A stretch of 64,000 nucleotides of DNA, taken from the NCBI GenBank assembly GCA_963730325.1, contig CAVSRC010000007.1:496001-560000 (forward strand). The letters are read 5' to 3'. Shown piece by piece: positions 9,898-18,335 of this stretch. Below the pieces are notes generated by a model that searched no databases, was not told where the DNA came from, and saw nothing but the letters and a program-made list of their open reading frames with translations. The translations under genes and the position numbers were made by a program. Position 1 is the stretch's first letter, and the number at the start of each line of letters is the position of its first letter. This stretch comes from CAVSRC01 sp963730325. Its GTDB lineage: Bacteria; Pseudomonadota; Alphaproteobacteria; Rhizobiales; Kaistiaceae.

Positions 9898-11340
9898 ATG
9901 TCTGTAAGTCTTGTCACGGTCTCCTATATCGGGGCCACGATTCTTTTCATCCTGAGCCTCGGCGGCCTGTCGAACCCGGAAACCGCCAAGCGCGGCAACT
10001 GGTTCGGTATCGCCGGCATGGCAATTGCGGTGCTGGCCACCGTGTTCGGCTCGCGTCTGCTGGCAAACGGCGAAGAGCCGATCGTCAGCGGCGTCGTGGG
10101 CATCCTCATCATCGTCCTGGCAATGGGCATCGGCGGTGGCCTCGGGCTCTATGCGGCGCGCATCGTAAAGATGACGCAGATGCCGGAGCTGGTGGCGATC
10201 ATGCACTCGCTGGTCGGCCTGGCCGCCTGCGCCATCGGCTTCGCCAGCTACATCGACACCTCGACGGTGTTTCCGACCCATGCCGAGCACACGATCCATC
10301 TGATCGAGATCTATGTTGGCGTGCTCATCGGCGCTGTGACGTTCACCGGCTCGGTGATCGCCTTCGGCAAGCTCTCGGCTCGGATCAGCGGCAAGCCCGT
10401 CCTGTTGCCGGCGCGCCACTGGATCAATCTTGCCGGCCTCATCCTCGTCATCGTGTTCGGTTACTTCTTTGTGGGTGCTGAATCGACCGGCGGCGGCATG
10501 TTCCCGCTCGTCGTGATGACGGTGATCGCGCTCGCCTTCGGCGTGCACATGGTCATGGCCATCGGCGGCGCTGACATGCCGGTGGTGATCTCGATGCTGA
10601 ACAGCTACTCCGGCTGGGCGGCGGCGGCGACCGGCTTCATGCTGTCGAACGATCTGCTGATCGTGGTTGGCGCCTTGGTGGGCTCCTCGGGTGCGATCCT
10701 GAGCTACATCATGTGCCGCGCCATGAACCGCAACTTCATCTCGGTGATCGCCGGCGGTTTCGGCGCGGCCGAGGGCGCGGCGGCGGCGTCTGCCGCGGTG
10801 CCGGGCGGTGAGGTCAACCCAATCACGGCGACCGAGACGGCGGACCTGCTCGCCAACTCCAAGAGCGTCATCATCGTTCCCGGCTACGGAATGGCGGTTG
10901 CGCAGGCCCAGCACTCGGTGTTCGAGCTGACCCAGCTGCTGCGCGCAAGGGGCATCAACGTGCGCTTCGGCATCCATCCCGTCGCCGGGCGCATGCCGGG
11001 GCACATGAACGTGCTGCTGGCCGAAGCCAAGGTGCCCTACGACATCGTCCTCGAGATGGACGAGCTCAACGACGACTTCCCCGATACCGACGTGGCAATG
11101 GTGATCGGCGCCAACGACATCGTCAATCCGGCGGCGGAGGAAGACCCGACCAGCCCGATCGCCGGCATGCCGGTGCTCCAGGTCTGGAAGGCCAAGACGT
11201 CCATCGTCATGAAGCGGTCGATGGCATCGGGCTACGCCGGCATCGACAACCCGCTGTTCTATAAAGAGAACAACCAGATGCTGTTCGGCGACGCCAAGAA
11301 GGTCCTCGACGAAGTCGTCGCGGCCCTGAAGGCGAAGTAG
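9898..11340 (+). CDS. pntB: Re/Si-specific NAD(P)+ transhydrogenase, beta subunit
   Basis: The 480-residue protein has many membrane helices in its first 290 residues, forming the proton channel of domain II. The C-terminal NADP-binding domain III is recognised by VPGYGMAVAQAQ and RFGIHPVAGRMPGHMNVLLAEA-type sequence. Length is close to E. coli PntB (462). The gene lies 13 bases after pntA and is followed by a GC-rich hairpin that probably ends the operon. Confidence 0.96.
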   Translation: MSVSLVTVSYIGATILFILSLGGLSNPETAKRGNWFGIAGMAIAVLATVFGSRLLANGEEPIVSGVVGILIIVLAMGIGGGLGLYAARIVKMTQMPELVAIMHSLVGLAACAIGFASYIDTSTVFPTHAEHTIHLIEIYVGVLIGAVTFTGSVIAFGKLSARISGKPVLLPARHWINLAGLILVIVFGYFFVGAESTGGGMFPLVVMTVIALAFGVHMVMAIGGADMPVVISMLNSYSGWAAAATGFMLSNDLLIVVGALVGSSGAILSYIMCRAMNRNFISVIAGGFGAAEGAAAASAAVPGGEVNPITATETADLLANSKSVIIVPGYGMAVAQAQHSVFELTQLLRARGINVRFGIHPVAGRMPGHMNVLLAEAKVPYDIVLEMDELNDDFPDTDVAMVIGANDIVNPAAEEDPTSPIAGMPVLQVWKAKTSIVMKRSMASGYAGIDNPLFYKENNQMLFGDAKKVLDEVVAALKAK

Positions 11341-11350
11341 ATAAGCAACT

Positions 11351-11374
11351 CGCCGGCCCCGCACGGGGCCGGCG
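11351..11374 (+). terminator. GC-rich hairpin after pntB, probable terminator
   Basis: CGCCGGCCCC and GGGGCCGGCG form a 10-bp stem around a GCAC loop, 10 bases after the pntB stop codon. No run of T follows, so it is a weak intrinsic terminator or an RNA 3'-end stabiliser. Confidence 0.5.
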
Positions 11375-11527
11375 ACATTGATTGCCTTGCCTCGGGAATG
11401 CTTTCGGCCGGTCAGGATCTCGGCGCCGCGCCGTCGGCCGCCATGACAGGGCGGCGAATTTCCCCTAACCTCCGCTCCACGGCGCGGCGGGCGACCGCCG
11501 CGGGCAGCGGAATCTTGGATTGGGGGC

Positions 11528-12631
11528 ATGGCCAAGATCGTCCTCTCCTATCGGCGCGACGATTCGCTGACGATCACGAGCTGGCTCTACGAGAAGCTCG
11601 TCGACCGCTACGGCAAGGCGGCGGTCTTCCGCGACATCGATTCGATCCAGCCGACGGAGAATTTCCGCAAGCGCATCGGCCGGGCGCTGCGCGACTGCGA
11701 TTTCGTGGTGGCGATCATTGGACCGGGCTGGCTGGGCAAGGCCGCCGACGGCGGCACGCGCGTCCAGTCGGCCAATGACTGGGTGCGCGTCGAGGTCGAG
11801 ACGGCGCTCCAGCTCGATATCCCGCTTCTGCCGGTGCTGGTCGAAGGGGCGGAGATGCCGGAGCCGGAGGCCCTGCCGTCGAGCCTGCGCGAGATCACCG
11901 AGATCAACGCCCTAGCGGTGTCGTCGGACAGCACGCGCTTCTACGAGGATCTCAAGCGGTTGTTCGGGGCGATCGACAAGGTGACCGGCGGTCCGGCCGC
12001 CGACGGCGACGAGGCCGCCGCGCCGGAAGAGCCGCCAGCGCCGGAAGAGCCGCCGCATATGGCGGCAGCCATGCCGCCGCCGCCGCCACCGCCCCAGGCG
12101 GAGCCGGCCGCGCCCGCGTCGGCTCCTGCGGCTCCCGAGACCCCGGCGAAGACGTCAGCGAGGCCGGCGAGGCCGGCCCGGGCCGCGGTCCGCAAGGCCG
12201 CGGCTGCCGGCGGCGCGGCGAAGTCCGGGCCTTCCCCGGCGCCACGCACCAGCGGGCTCACCGCGCCGCGCACGCTGCTCACCTACGTCGTCCTGCCGGC
12301 CATCGCCATGTGCGCCTATTGGTATGTCGTGTTCGCCTGGGAGCCGTTCCGTGGCGAAAGCGACCTCCTCATGTTCTTGTTCGCGGCGGCGGGCATGATC
12401 GTGCTCGGCGCGGCGATGCGGAGGCGGGGAGGGCTGACGGTGATCGATGCCGCGGTCGCAGGCGCGGTGGTGGGCGTGGCCGCGATGCTTAGCGTCATCC
12501 CGCTCGCCGGCGTCAACATGAAGAGCGAGGGTGGGCAGGTGTTCGCGATCCTCGTTGGCGGCGGCGTCGCGACCGCGCTTGTCGGCTATGGCCTGGGGAT
12601 GCTCGTGCGGCGCAAGGATACGCCGGCCTGA
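11528..12631 (+). CDS. TIR-domain protein with four C-terminal membrane helices
   Basis: The N-terminal TIR domain covers residues 1-150: strand A motif MAKIVLSYRRDD, an AVFRDIDSI loop, and DWVRVEVE in which Trp85 and Glu89 match the position of the NADase catalytic Glu. A Pro/Ala-rich linker (about 155-240) follows, then four hydrophobic helices (about 250-272, 280-298, 308-328, 338-358) and a basic tail. So the TIR domain is cytoplasmic and tethered to the inner membrane. Bacterial TIR proteins include NAD+-consuming defence effectors, but many with this SYRRDD signature are uncharacterised. No partner sensor gene (cyclase, Thoeris or Argonaute) is nearby, so a defence role is only possible. 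Confidence 0.85.
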   Translation: MAKIVLSYRRDDSLTITSWLYEKLVDRYGKAAVFRDIDSIQPTENFRKRIGRALRDCDFVVAIIGPGWLGKAADGGTRVQSANDWVRVEVETALQLDIPLLPVLVEGAEMPEPEALPSSLREITEINALAVSSDSTRFYEDLKRLFGAIDKVTGGPAADGDEAAAPEEPPAPEEPPHMAAAMPPPPPPPQAEPAAPASAPAAPETPAKTSARPARPARAAVRKAAAAGGAAKSGPSPAPRTSGLTAPRTLLTYVVLPAIAMCAYWYVVFAWEPFRGESDLLMFLFAAAGMIVLGAAMRRRGGLTVIDAAVAGAVVGVAAMLSVIPLAGVNMKSEGGQVFAILVGGGVATALVGYGLGMLVRRKDTPA

Positions 12632-12639
12632 CCGGCGGT

Positions 12640-13545
12640 TCAGCCGTTGCCGTAGACGAGGCTGGCGGCGGTGTTGCCGCCGCCCGTCGTGCGGCGCATG
12701 CCTTCGCGTGCCGGCGCGTAATTGGCATTGAGCGAGCTGGCGCGGGCGAAGGCGTCGAAGGCCTTCTTGCGCTCGCCGAGCGCTTCCAGCGCCAGGCCCT
12801 CGTTGGTCCAGCCCTCGTAGGAATTGCGGTCGCGCTTGACGACCTCGTTGAAGTCGTCGAGGGCCGCCTTGTAGTCCTTGGTCGCCAGATAGGAGAGGCC
12901 GCGCGCGTTATACGGCTCGATGGCGCTCGGCGCGATCGAGATGGCCTTGGAGAAATCGGCGATGGCCGCGGTGTGCTGGCCCTGGGCCTGCTCGACCAGG
13001 CCGCGATTGTGGAAGGCGCGCGGGTCGGTGGGGTCGAGCCTGATGGCGGCGTTGAAGTCGGCGAGCGCCAGGTCGATCTGGTTGCGCTGCCGGTACATGT
13101 TGCCGCGGCCGACATAGGCCGGGGCATAGTCCTGAGCGATGGCGATGGACTTGTTGTAGTCCTGGAAGGCGAGGTCGTCGCGCTTCTGCCGGCGCTCGAC
13201 CAGGGCGCGGTTGGCGTAGGCCTGATAGAAGGACGGGTTCAGCTTGATGGCGGTGTTGAAGTCGGCGATCGCCGAGCGCAGATCGCCGGCCTTGCCATAG
13301 GCGGTGCCGCGCACATTGTAGGCGCCGGGATCGTTGGGGTTCTGCTTCACCACCTGCGTCAGCGAAGCGATGTTCACCTCCGAGCCGGCCGAGGTGTTGA
13401 TGCCGGCGGTGCCGAAGGTGCCGCGGCTCGACTGACAGCCGGCCAGCGCCAGGGCGCCGAGCACGACGACGCCAGCCACGCCCAATGCGCGGCGGGATAG
13501 GATCGGTCCCCGGTGGAGTTGTCCGGTCGGGATCAACGCCTGCAC
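12640..13545 (-). CDS. TPR-repeat lipoprotein
   Basis: The protein of about 301 residues has a lipoprotein signal ending LALAGC with lipidated Cys37. It is followed by about six tetratricopeptide repeats between residues 70 and 270 (for example AYNVRGTAYGKAGDLRSAIADF). It resembles NlpI-type lipoprotein scaffolds that bind envelope enzymes; the partner is unknown. I chose the GTG at 13545 because GGGAG precedes it by five bases and the signal peptide begins soon after. An ATG at 13626 would add 27 residues of unlikely sequence. It ends 9 bases from the TIR gene on the opposite strand. Confidence 0.82.
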   Translation of the reverse strand: MQALIPTGQLHRGPILSRRALGVAGVVVLGALALAGCQSSRGTFGTAGINTSAGSEVNIASLTQVVKQNPNDPGAYNVRGTAYGKAGDLRSAIADFNTAIKLNPSFYQAYANRALVERRQKRDDLAFQDYNKSIAIAQDYAPAYVGRGNMYRQRNQIDLALADFNAAIRLDPTDPRAFHNRGLVEQAQGQHTAAIADFSKAISIAPSAIEPYNARGLSYLATKDYKAALDDFNEVVKRDRNSYEGWTNEGLALEALGERKKAFDAFARASSLNANYAPAREGMRRTTGGGNTAASLVYGNG

Positions 13546-13645
13546 CTCAGCTCCCGGCCTTTGGCCCCTGCATTCCGCACCTGCCCGGCCCGCGACAGGC
13601 GCAGGCGAGCTCTTCGCAATCAGCAAACCGCCGAAAGGCGGCGAA

Positions 13646-13885
13646 TCAAGGGCGCGCGCCGATGCGCGGCTTGGGAGCCGCGATCAGCCCTTCGCGCTGG
13701 GCGCGCTTGCGGGCGAGCTTGCGCGCGCGGCGAACGGCCTCGGCCCTCTCGCGCGCCCGCCGCTCCGACGGCTTCTCGTAATAGTTACGGAGCTTCATCT
13801 CGCGGAAGAGCCCCTCGCGCTGCATCTTCTTCTTGAGAGCCTTCAGCGCCTGGTCGACATTGTTGTCGCGAACGAGTACCTGCAA
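13646..13885 (-). CDS. rpsU: 30S ribosomal protein S21
   Basis: The 79-residue protein reads MQVLVRDNNVDQALKALKKK and continues with REMKLRNYYEKPSERR and an Arg-rich tail, which is diagnostic of bS21. It binds the 30S subunit near the anti-Shine-Dalgarno region and helps initiation. The longer basic C-terminus is usual in alphaproteobacteria. It lies downstream of purEK on the same strand, with about 150 bases between them. Confidence 0.97.
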   Translation of the reverse strand: MQVLVRDNNVDQALKALKKKMQREGLFREMKLRNYYEKPSERRARERAEAVRRARKLARKRAQREGLIAAPKPRIGARP

Positions 13886-14038
13886 GCGAAACGTCCTTCA
13901 GATGATGTCGCTGGTCAGATGCCGGGGCAGCGAATACGGCGGCCTTCGGCCGGCGCCGCATGCTCCAGATTGGGCGCTCCTTTACCAGAGAGGGCGCCGG
14001 CAGTCAAAACCAACCGGAGCGTCGGGCGGCGGCTCGGT

Positions 14039-15133
14039 TCAGCTTTTTGCCGCCGGGGTCAGCCGGGTGACATGGCCCATCTTGCGGCCCGGGCGGGCCT
14101 CGGCCTTGCCGTAGAGGTGCAGCCGGGCGCCGGGTTCGGCGGCCAGTTCCCGCCAGCGGGCGACGTCGTCGCCGATCAGGTTCTGCATCACCACGTCGCT
14201 GTGGCGGTCGGGGTCGCCCAGCGGCCAGCCGCAGATCGCCCGGATATGCTGCTCGAATTGCGAGCATTGGGCGGCGTCGGCCGTCCAGTGCCCGGAATTG
14301 TGGACGCGCGGGGCGAACTCGTTGACCATCAGCTCTGCGTCGTCGCCGTCGCCGACGACGAACATCTCGACCGCCAGCACGCCGACATGGTCGAGGGCCA
14401 TGGCGACCTGCTCGGCAAAGGCGACGGCGCGGGCGGCGATGAGCGGGGTGACGGCGGCGGGCACGGTCGAGGTGTCGAGGATGCCGGCCTTGTGGCGGTT
14501 CTCGGTGACGTCCCAGGCGCGCATGCCGCCATCGCGGGCGCGGGCGAGGATGACCGAGATCTCGCGGTCGAAGGGAACGAAGGCCTCGAGGATCGCCGGC
14601 GCCTGGCCGATCGCCCGCCAGGCGGGCACCGGGTCGTCGCCGGCGCGGATCACGGCCTGGCCCTTGCCGTCATAGCCGAGGCGGCGCGTCTTGAGCACCG
14701 CCGGGCGGCCGGTGCGGGCGAGCGCCGAATAGATGTCGGAGAGCGCCGCCACCGGGGCAAAGGCCGGCACGACGATGCCGAGTTCCCCCATCAGCTGCTT
14801 CTCGGAGAGGCGGTCCTGGGACACCGCCAGGCTGCGCGCGCCGGGCAGGACGGGGGCGCGGGCGGCGAGAAATTCCACGGTCGCGGCCGGGACGTTCTCG
14901 AATTCGTAGGTGACGACGTCGACGGAGGCGGCAAAATCGGCGAGCGCCGCTTCGTCGTCATAGGGGGCGATGGTGCGGCTGGCGGCAACGGCAAAGGCCG
15001 GGCTCTGCGGGTCGGGGCAATAGACGTGGCAGGAGAGGCCAAGCTCGGCCGCGGCCACCGCCAGCATCCGTCCGAGCTGGCCACCGCCGAGAATGCCGAT
15101 AATCGCACCCGGCGGCACAGGCGATTCATTCAT
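14039..15133 (-). CDS. purK: 5-(carboxyamino)imidazole ribonucleotide synthase
   Basis: The 364-residue ATP-grasp enzyme begins with GAIIGILGGGQLGRMLAVAA, the PurK signature. It has the ATP-grasp elements VLKTRRLGYDGKGQ and the metal-binding VNEFAPRVHNSGHWT. It carboxylates aminoimidazole ribonucleotide with ATP and bicarbonate in purine synthesis. Its start overlaps the purE stop by 8 bases, so the two are translationally coupled. Length is normal. Confidence 0.97.
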   Translation of the reverse strand: MNESPVPPGAIIGILGGGQLGRMLAVAAAELGLSCHVYCPDPQSPAFAVAASRTIAPYDDEAALADFAASVDVVTYEFENVPAATVEFLAARAPVLPGARSLAVSQDRLSEKQLMGELGIVVPAFAPVAALSDIYSALARTGRPAVLKTRRLGYDGKGQAVIRAGDDPVPAWRAIGQAPAILEAFVPFDREISVILARARDGGMRAWDVTENRHKAGILDTSTVPAAVTPLIAARAVAFAEQVAMALDHVGVLAVEMFVVGDGDDAELMVNEFAPRVHNSGHWTADAAQCSQFEQHIRAICGWPLGDPDRHSDVVMQNLIGDDVARWRELAAEPGARLHLYGKAEARPGRKMGHVTRLTPAAKS

Positions 15134-15623
15134 CGGCGGTGGGGCGTTCGGCGACAGCGGCGGCCTGTTCCGCGCGCCAGCGGTCGAGGCGCTCGGCCAG
15201 GCTCACGTCGGTGGTTGCCAGAACGGCAGCGGCCAGCAGCGCGGCGTTGATGGCGCCGGCACGGCCGATGGCGAGCGTGCCGACCGGAACGCCGGCCGGC
15301 ATCTGGACGATGGAATAGAGGCTGTCCTGGCCGCCGAGCGCCTTGGTCTCGATGGGCACGCCGAGGACGGGCAGGGAGGTCAGCGAGGCAACCATGCCGG
15401 GCAGGTGGGCGGCGCCGCCGGCGGCGGCGATGATCACCTTGTAGCCGGCCGCCCGGGCGCCTTTGGCGAAGGCCACCATGCGCTCCGGCGTGCGGTGGGC
15501 CGAGACGATGCGGTCGTCGTGGGCGATGCCGAGCGCGTCGAGCGTCTTGGCGGCCTCGGAGAGCACCGCCCAGTCGGATTGGCTGCCCATGATGATGGCA
15601 ACCGGGGGGGATGGGTCCGCCAT
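15126..15623 (-). CDS. purE: 5-(carboxyamino)imidazole ribonucleotide mutase
   Basis: The 165-residue protein carries the class I PurE motifs: IIMGSQSDW near the start, SAHRTPERM, and GGAAHLPGM. It converts N5-CAIR to CAIR, the step after PurK. I chose the ATG at 15623, just before the conserved core; the open frame extends 22 codons upstream with basic low-complexity sequence. purK follows with an 8-base overlap. Confidence 0.96.
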   Translation of the reverse strand: MADPSPPVAIIMGSQSDWAVLSEAAKTLDALGIAHDDRIVSAHRTPERMVAFAKGARAAGYKVIIAAAGGAAHLPGMVASLTSLPVLGVPIETKALGGQDSLYSIVQMPAGVPVGTLAIGRAGAINAALLAAAVLATTDVSLAERLDRWRAEQAAAVAERPTADE

Positions 15624-15713
15624 TGATCCTGTCGTGGTCGGCTGGGCGCTCGGGCGCCGGCGGCGAATTATAGGCGCGGGGCCCCGCACCGCAAGAAGCG
15701 GGCGGTTGCCGGT

Positions 15714-15941
15714 TCAGGCGATGATATCGGGCAGCCGGCGATCCTCAAGCGCGGCGATGCGGTCCTTGAGCGCCAGCTTGCGCTTCTTCATGCGCTGAAT
15801 CCGAATGGTGTCGGCCGTGCCCAATTCGATCATGACGGCGATGGCCAGGTCGAGGTCCCGGTGTTCCTGGCGCAGCTCGGCAAGCTCGCGTCGGATCTCG
15901 CCGTCTTCTTCGTCCGTCAGGCCGCCGCCCCGAGTGCTCAT
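15714..15941 (-). CDS. DUF465/YdcH-family small protein
   Basis: The 75-residue acidic/basic protein is almost wholly helical. The region from LAELRQEHRDLDLAIAVMIE to RMKKRKLALKDRIAALE matches the DUF465 hairpin, in which a helix with an H-x-x-L-D motif precedes a K-K-x-K-L-x-L-K-D-x-I helix. Function in the family is unknown. It precedes purE on the same strand, a common order in Hyphomicrobiales. The ATG at 15941 is chosen over one at 16004, whose extra 21 residues lack similarity. Confidence 0.82.
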   Translation of the reverse strand: MSTRGGGLTDEEDGEIRRELAELRQEHRDLDLAIAVMIELGTADTIRIQRMKKRKLALKDRIAALEDRRLPDIIA

Positions 15942-16146
15942 CTTGCTGTCGTTGGTTGATGCCGCGTTAAAAGCCCGCGCGCGTAACGGCGGCAAGGCTA
16001 CCATAGATTGCCCGTCGCCGCTTTATCGGCTCGGCGGTCAGCCGAGGGCTTGATGTGCGCCGCTCGCCGCCCCAGATCACAATACGACCGTTGCGATGGT
16101 TTGAATGACGGTTTGTGCGACGCATAAGCCCGCGGTCGCAGTTCAC

Positions 16147-16170
16147 AGTTTGACGGAGCTGTGTCAAACT
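16147..16170. promoter_or_regulatory. Inverted repeat between two DUF465 genes, possible operator
   Basis: AGTTTGAC (16147-16154) and GTCAAACT (16163-16170) form a perfect 8-bp inverted repeat with an 8-base spacer. It lies 37 bases before the ATG of the plus-strand DUF465 gene, in the region shared with the divergent DUF465 gene. The TTGACG inside it could be a -35 element, but I see no good -10. Role as an operator is inferred. Confidence 0.4.
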
Positions 16171-16207
16171 CGTGTCGTTGGATTGATCGTCAAAGGAGGC
16201 TCTGCTG

Positions 16208-16384
16208 ATGACTGTAGATTCGCATCTGGCCGAGCTTGAGCGCCGTCACCAGATGCTGGAGAAGGCGCTTGAGGAAGCGCTGGCCCATCCGGGCGTCGAT
16301 TCGCTCGAGCTGCGCGAACTCAAGCGGAAGAAACTGCACGTGAAGGACGAGATTGCCCGCCTCACCGGCGAGCATCTGCACTAG
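16208..16384 (+). CDS. DUF465/YdcH-family small protein (58 residues)
   Basis: This short gene encodes a helical hairpin protein: HLAELERRHQMLEKALEEAL, then LRELKRKKLHVKDEIARLT. The H-x-x-L-E and K-R-K-K-L-x-x-K-D-E-I pattern identifies DUF465. A strong AAGGAGG at 16193-16199 lies 8 bases before the ATG, which makes translation very likely. It diverges from the other DUF465 gene at 15714-15941. The function is unknown. Confidence 0.85.
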   Translation: MTVDSHLAELERRHQMLEKALEEALAHPGVDSLELRELKRKKLHVKDEIARLTGEHLH

Positions 16385-16625
16385 CCGGGGCCAATTCCCG
16401 GAAACAGCGGTTCCTGGCGTACCGCGACAGCCGGCAGCGAGGCGCTGCCAACTGCTGACCTGATATGCGCGAGCGGCGCCTCGCGGTCGGTGGGGCCGTG
16501 GCGCAGAGGTTTTCCCCGGAAATTTTCAAAGACTTTTTCAAACGTGCGGGTGATGCGCACGGGCAGAGGGCCTTGCTGCGTCGATCTGCCCGGCGGCATT
16601 CGGCCGCGCTCAAATCGCTGAGGCT

Positions 16626-17384
16626 TCAGGTCGTCAGGCCCGCCGCCAGACCTTCCCAGACCAGATAAAGCCCGATGACGAAGATGAAGACGTAGACGAT
16701 ACGGTAGAACAGGGTCGCGTCCATCACCTTGACCAGCCAGACGCCGAAGAAGGTTGCCGGGATCGATACCGGCAGCAGCACCGCCGAGGTTTCCAGGTTG
16801 GTGGCATCGAACTGGCCGAGCATGAAGTAGGGAATCAGCTTCACCGTGTTGACCACGGCAAACATGATGACCGACGTGCCGGCGAAGAGGCGTGGCGCCA
16901 GGCGTAGCGGCACCGCGTACATCTGGAAAGGCGGGCCGCCGGCATGGCTGACGAAGCTGGTGAAGCCGGTGACGATGCCCCAGAAGCCGCCGGTGACCGG
17001 GTTGTGTCCGTGCGGCCGCTGGTTGAGGCTGCGGCGGAACCAGTAATTGAGGGCGAACACGACCGAGATGAGACCGACGATCAGGCGGATCTCGTGCTCG
17101 GTCACCCAGGCGGCGGTCCACCAGCCGATGGCGATGCCGACCATGGCGCCGGGCAGCATGATCTTCAGCGTCCTGGCGTCGAACAGGCCGCGGTAGGAGA
17201 TGACCGCGACGATATCGCTGAGCACCAGGATGGGCAGCACGATGGCGGCCGCCTGCACCGGCGAGATGATCAGCGCCAGCACCGGCACGGTAAGGATTCC
17301 GGGCGCGGGGAAGCCGCCCTTGGAGATGCCGAGGATGATCATCGCCGGGATCGCGGCGGCATAGAACCAGGGGTCGGAAATCAT
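16626..17384 (-). CDS. TauE/SafE-family sulfite/organic anion exporter
   Basis: The 252-residue membrane protein has about seven to eight hydrophobic helices and the two family half-repeats: GISKGGFPAPGILTVPVLAL near the start and GFTSFVSHAGGPPFQMY in the second half. Relatives export sulfite, sulfoacetate or similar anions across the inner membrane. The substrate cannot be told from sequence. I chose MISDPWFY at 17384 because the 26 codons upstream are hydrophilic and unlike the family, though no strong ribosome site marks it. The start is therefore uncertain. Confidence 0.85.
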   Translation of the reverse strand: MISDPWFYAAAIPAMIILGISKGGFPAPGILTVPVLALIISPVQAAAIVLPILVLSDIVAVISYRGLFDARTLKIMLPGAMVGIAIGWWTAAWVTEHEIRLIVGLISVVFALNYWFRRSLNQRPHGHNPVTGGFWGIVTGFTSFVSHAGGPPFQMYAVPLRLAPRLFAGTSVIMFAVVNTVKLIPYFMLGQFDATNLETSAVLLPVSIPATFFGVWLVKVMDATLFYRIVYVFIFVIGLYLVWEGLAAGLTT

Positions 17385-17533
17385 CAGAAGAAGCTTGGAA
17401 TAGGGGGATGCCGCCGGACGGCGAGGCTGCGGGACTCTATGCTTCAATGTGCCGCCGTACAACCGTGGACACCGTGGGTGGCTTTGGCTAACGCTTGGGC
17501 TTCGTTCGTGCCAGCCACGGGAGGCAGAACCCG

Positions 17534-18319
17534 ATGCTCCTCGAGAACAAGGTCGCCATCGTCACCGGCGGCGCGCGCGGCATCGGCTACGCGATCGCCA
17601 GGCGCTTTCTGGAAGAAGGCGCGCGGGTGGTCATCGCCGATATCGACGAGGACGGCGGCTCCGAGGCGGTCAAGGAGCTCGGTGCCTACGGCGCCGTGCG
17701 CTTCGTCGAGTGCGATGTCGGCGAGCGGCTCGACGTGCACAATCTGGTCGCCGCGACGGTCGATGCCTATGGCAGCATCGACGCGCTCATCAACAACGCC
17801 GGCATGCTGGTCGGCGGCGACTTCCTCGATCTCGCCGAGGCCGATTTCGACCGCGTGATCCGCACCAACCTCAAGGGCGCGTTCCTGTGCGGCCAGGCGG
17901 TGGCGCGGGTCATGGTCGAGCACGTCGGCGAAGGCGGCGCGCCGGGCGCCATCGTCAACATGTCCTCGGTCAACGCGGTTTTCGCCATCGCCAACCAGGT
18001 GCCCTATACGGTCTCCAAGGGCGGCATCAATCAGCTCACCAAGGTGATGGCGCTGGCGCTCGCCCCGCACGGCATCCGCGTCAATGCGATCGGGCCGGGC
18101 TCGATCATGACCGAGATGCTGGCGGCGACGATGGACGATGCGGAAGCGCGCAAGCGCATCCTGTCGCGCACGCCGCTCGGCCGCGTCGGCGAGCCGAAGG
18201 AGATCGCCGCCATCGCCGCCTTCCTCGTCTCCGACGAGGCCAGTTACATCACCGGCCAGACGATCTACGCCGATGGCGGACGCCTGCCGCTGAACTACAC
18301 CGTTCCGGTGGCGACCTAG
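17534..18319 (+). CDS. SDR-family NAD(P)-dependent oxidoreductase
   Basis: The 261-residue protein is a classical short-chain dehydrogenase. The cofactor motif TGGARGIG is at about residues 12-19, NNAG near 90, and the catalytic set Ser-Tyr-Lys appears as NMSSVN... and PYTVSKGG. The C-terminal ITGQTIYADGG is typical of the FabG-like branch. The Asp at the end of beta-strand 2 (VVIADIDED) suggests NAD(H) preference. Substrate is unknown. A Nudix gene follows after 16 bases and may be in the same transcript. Confidence 0.9.
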   Translation: MLLENKVAIVTGGARGIGYAIARRFLEEGARVVIADIDEDGGSEAVKELGAYGAVRFVECDVGERLDVHNLVAATVDAYGSIDALINNAGMLVGGDFLDLAEADFDRVIRTNLKGAFLCGQAVARVMVEHVGEGGAPGAIVNMSSVNAVFAIANQVPYTVSKGGINQLTKVMALALAPHGIRVNAIGPGSIMTEMLAATMDDAEARKRILSRTPLGRVGEPKEIAAIAAFLVSDEASYITGQTIYADGGRLPLNYTVPVAT

Positions 18320-18335
18320 GGCCTGTCGCGGCCAG

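Noticed and set aside
8118..11535. Two long minus-strand open frames (599 and 569 codons) opposite pntAB
   Set aside because: They mirror pntA and pntB codon structure, are very rich in His, Arg and Asp, and show no domain.
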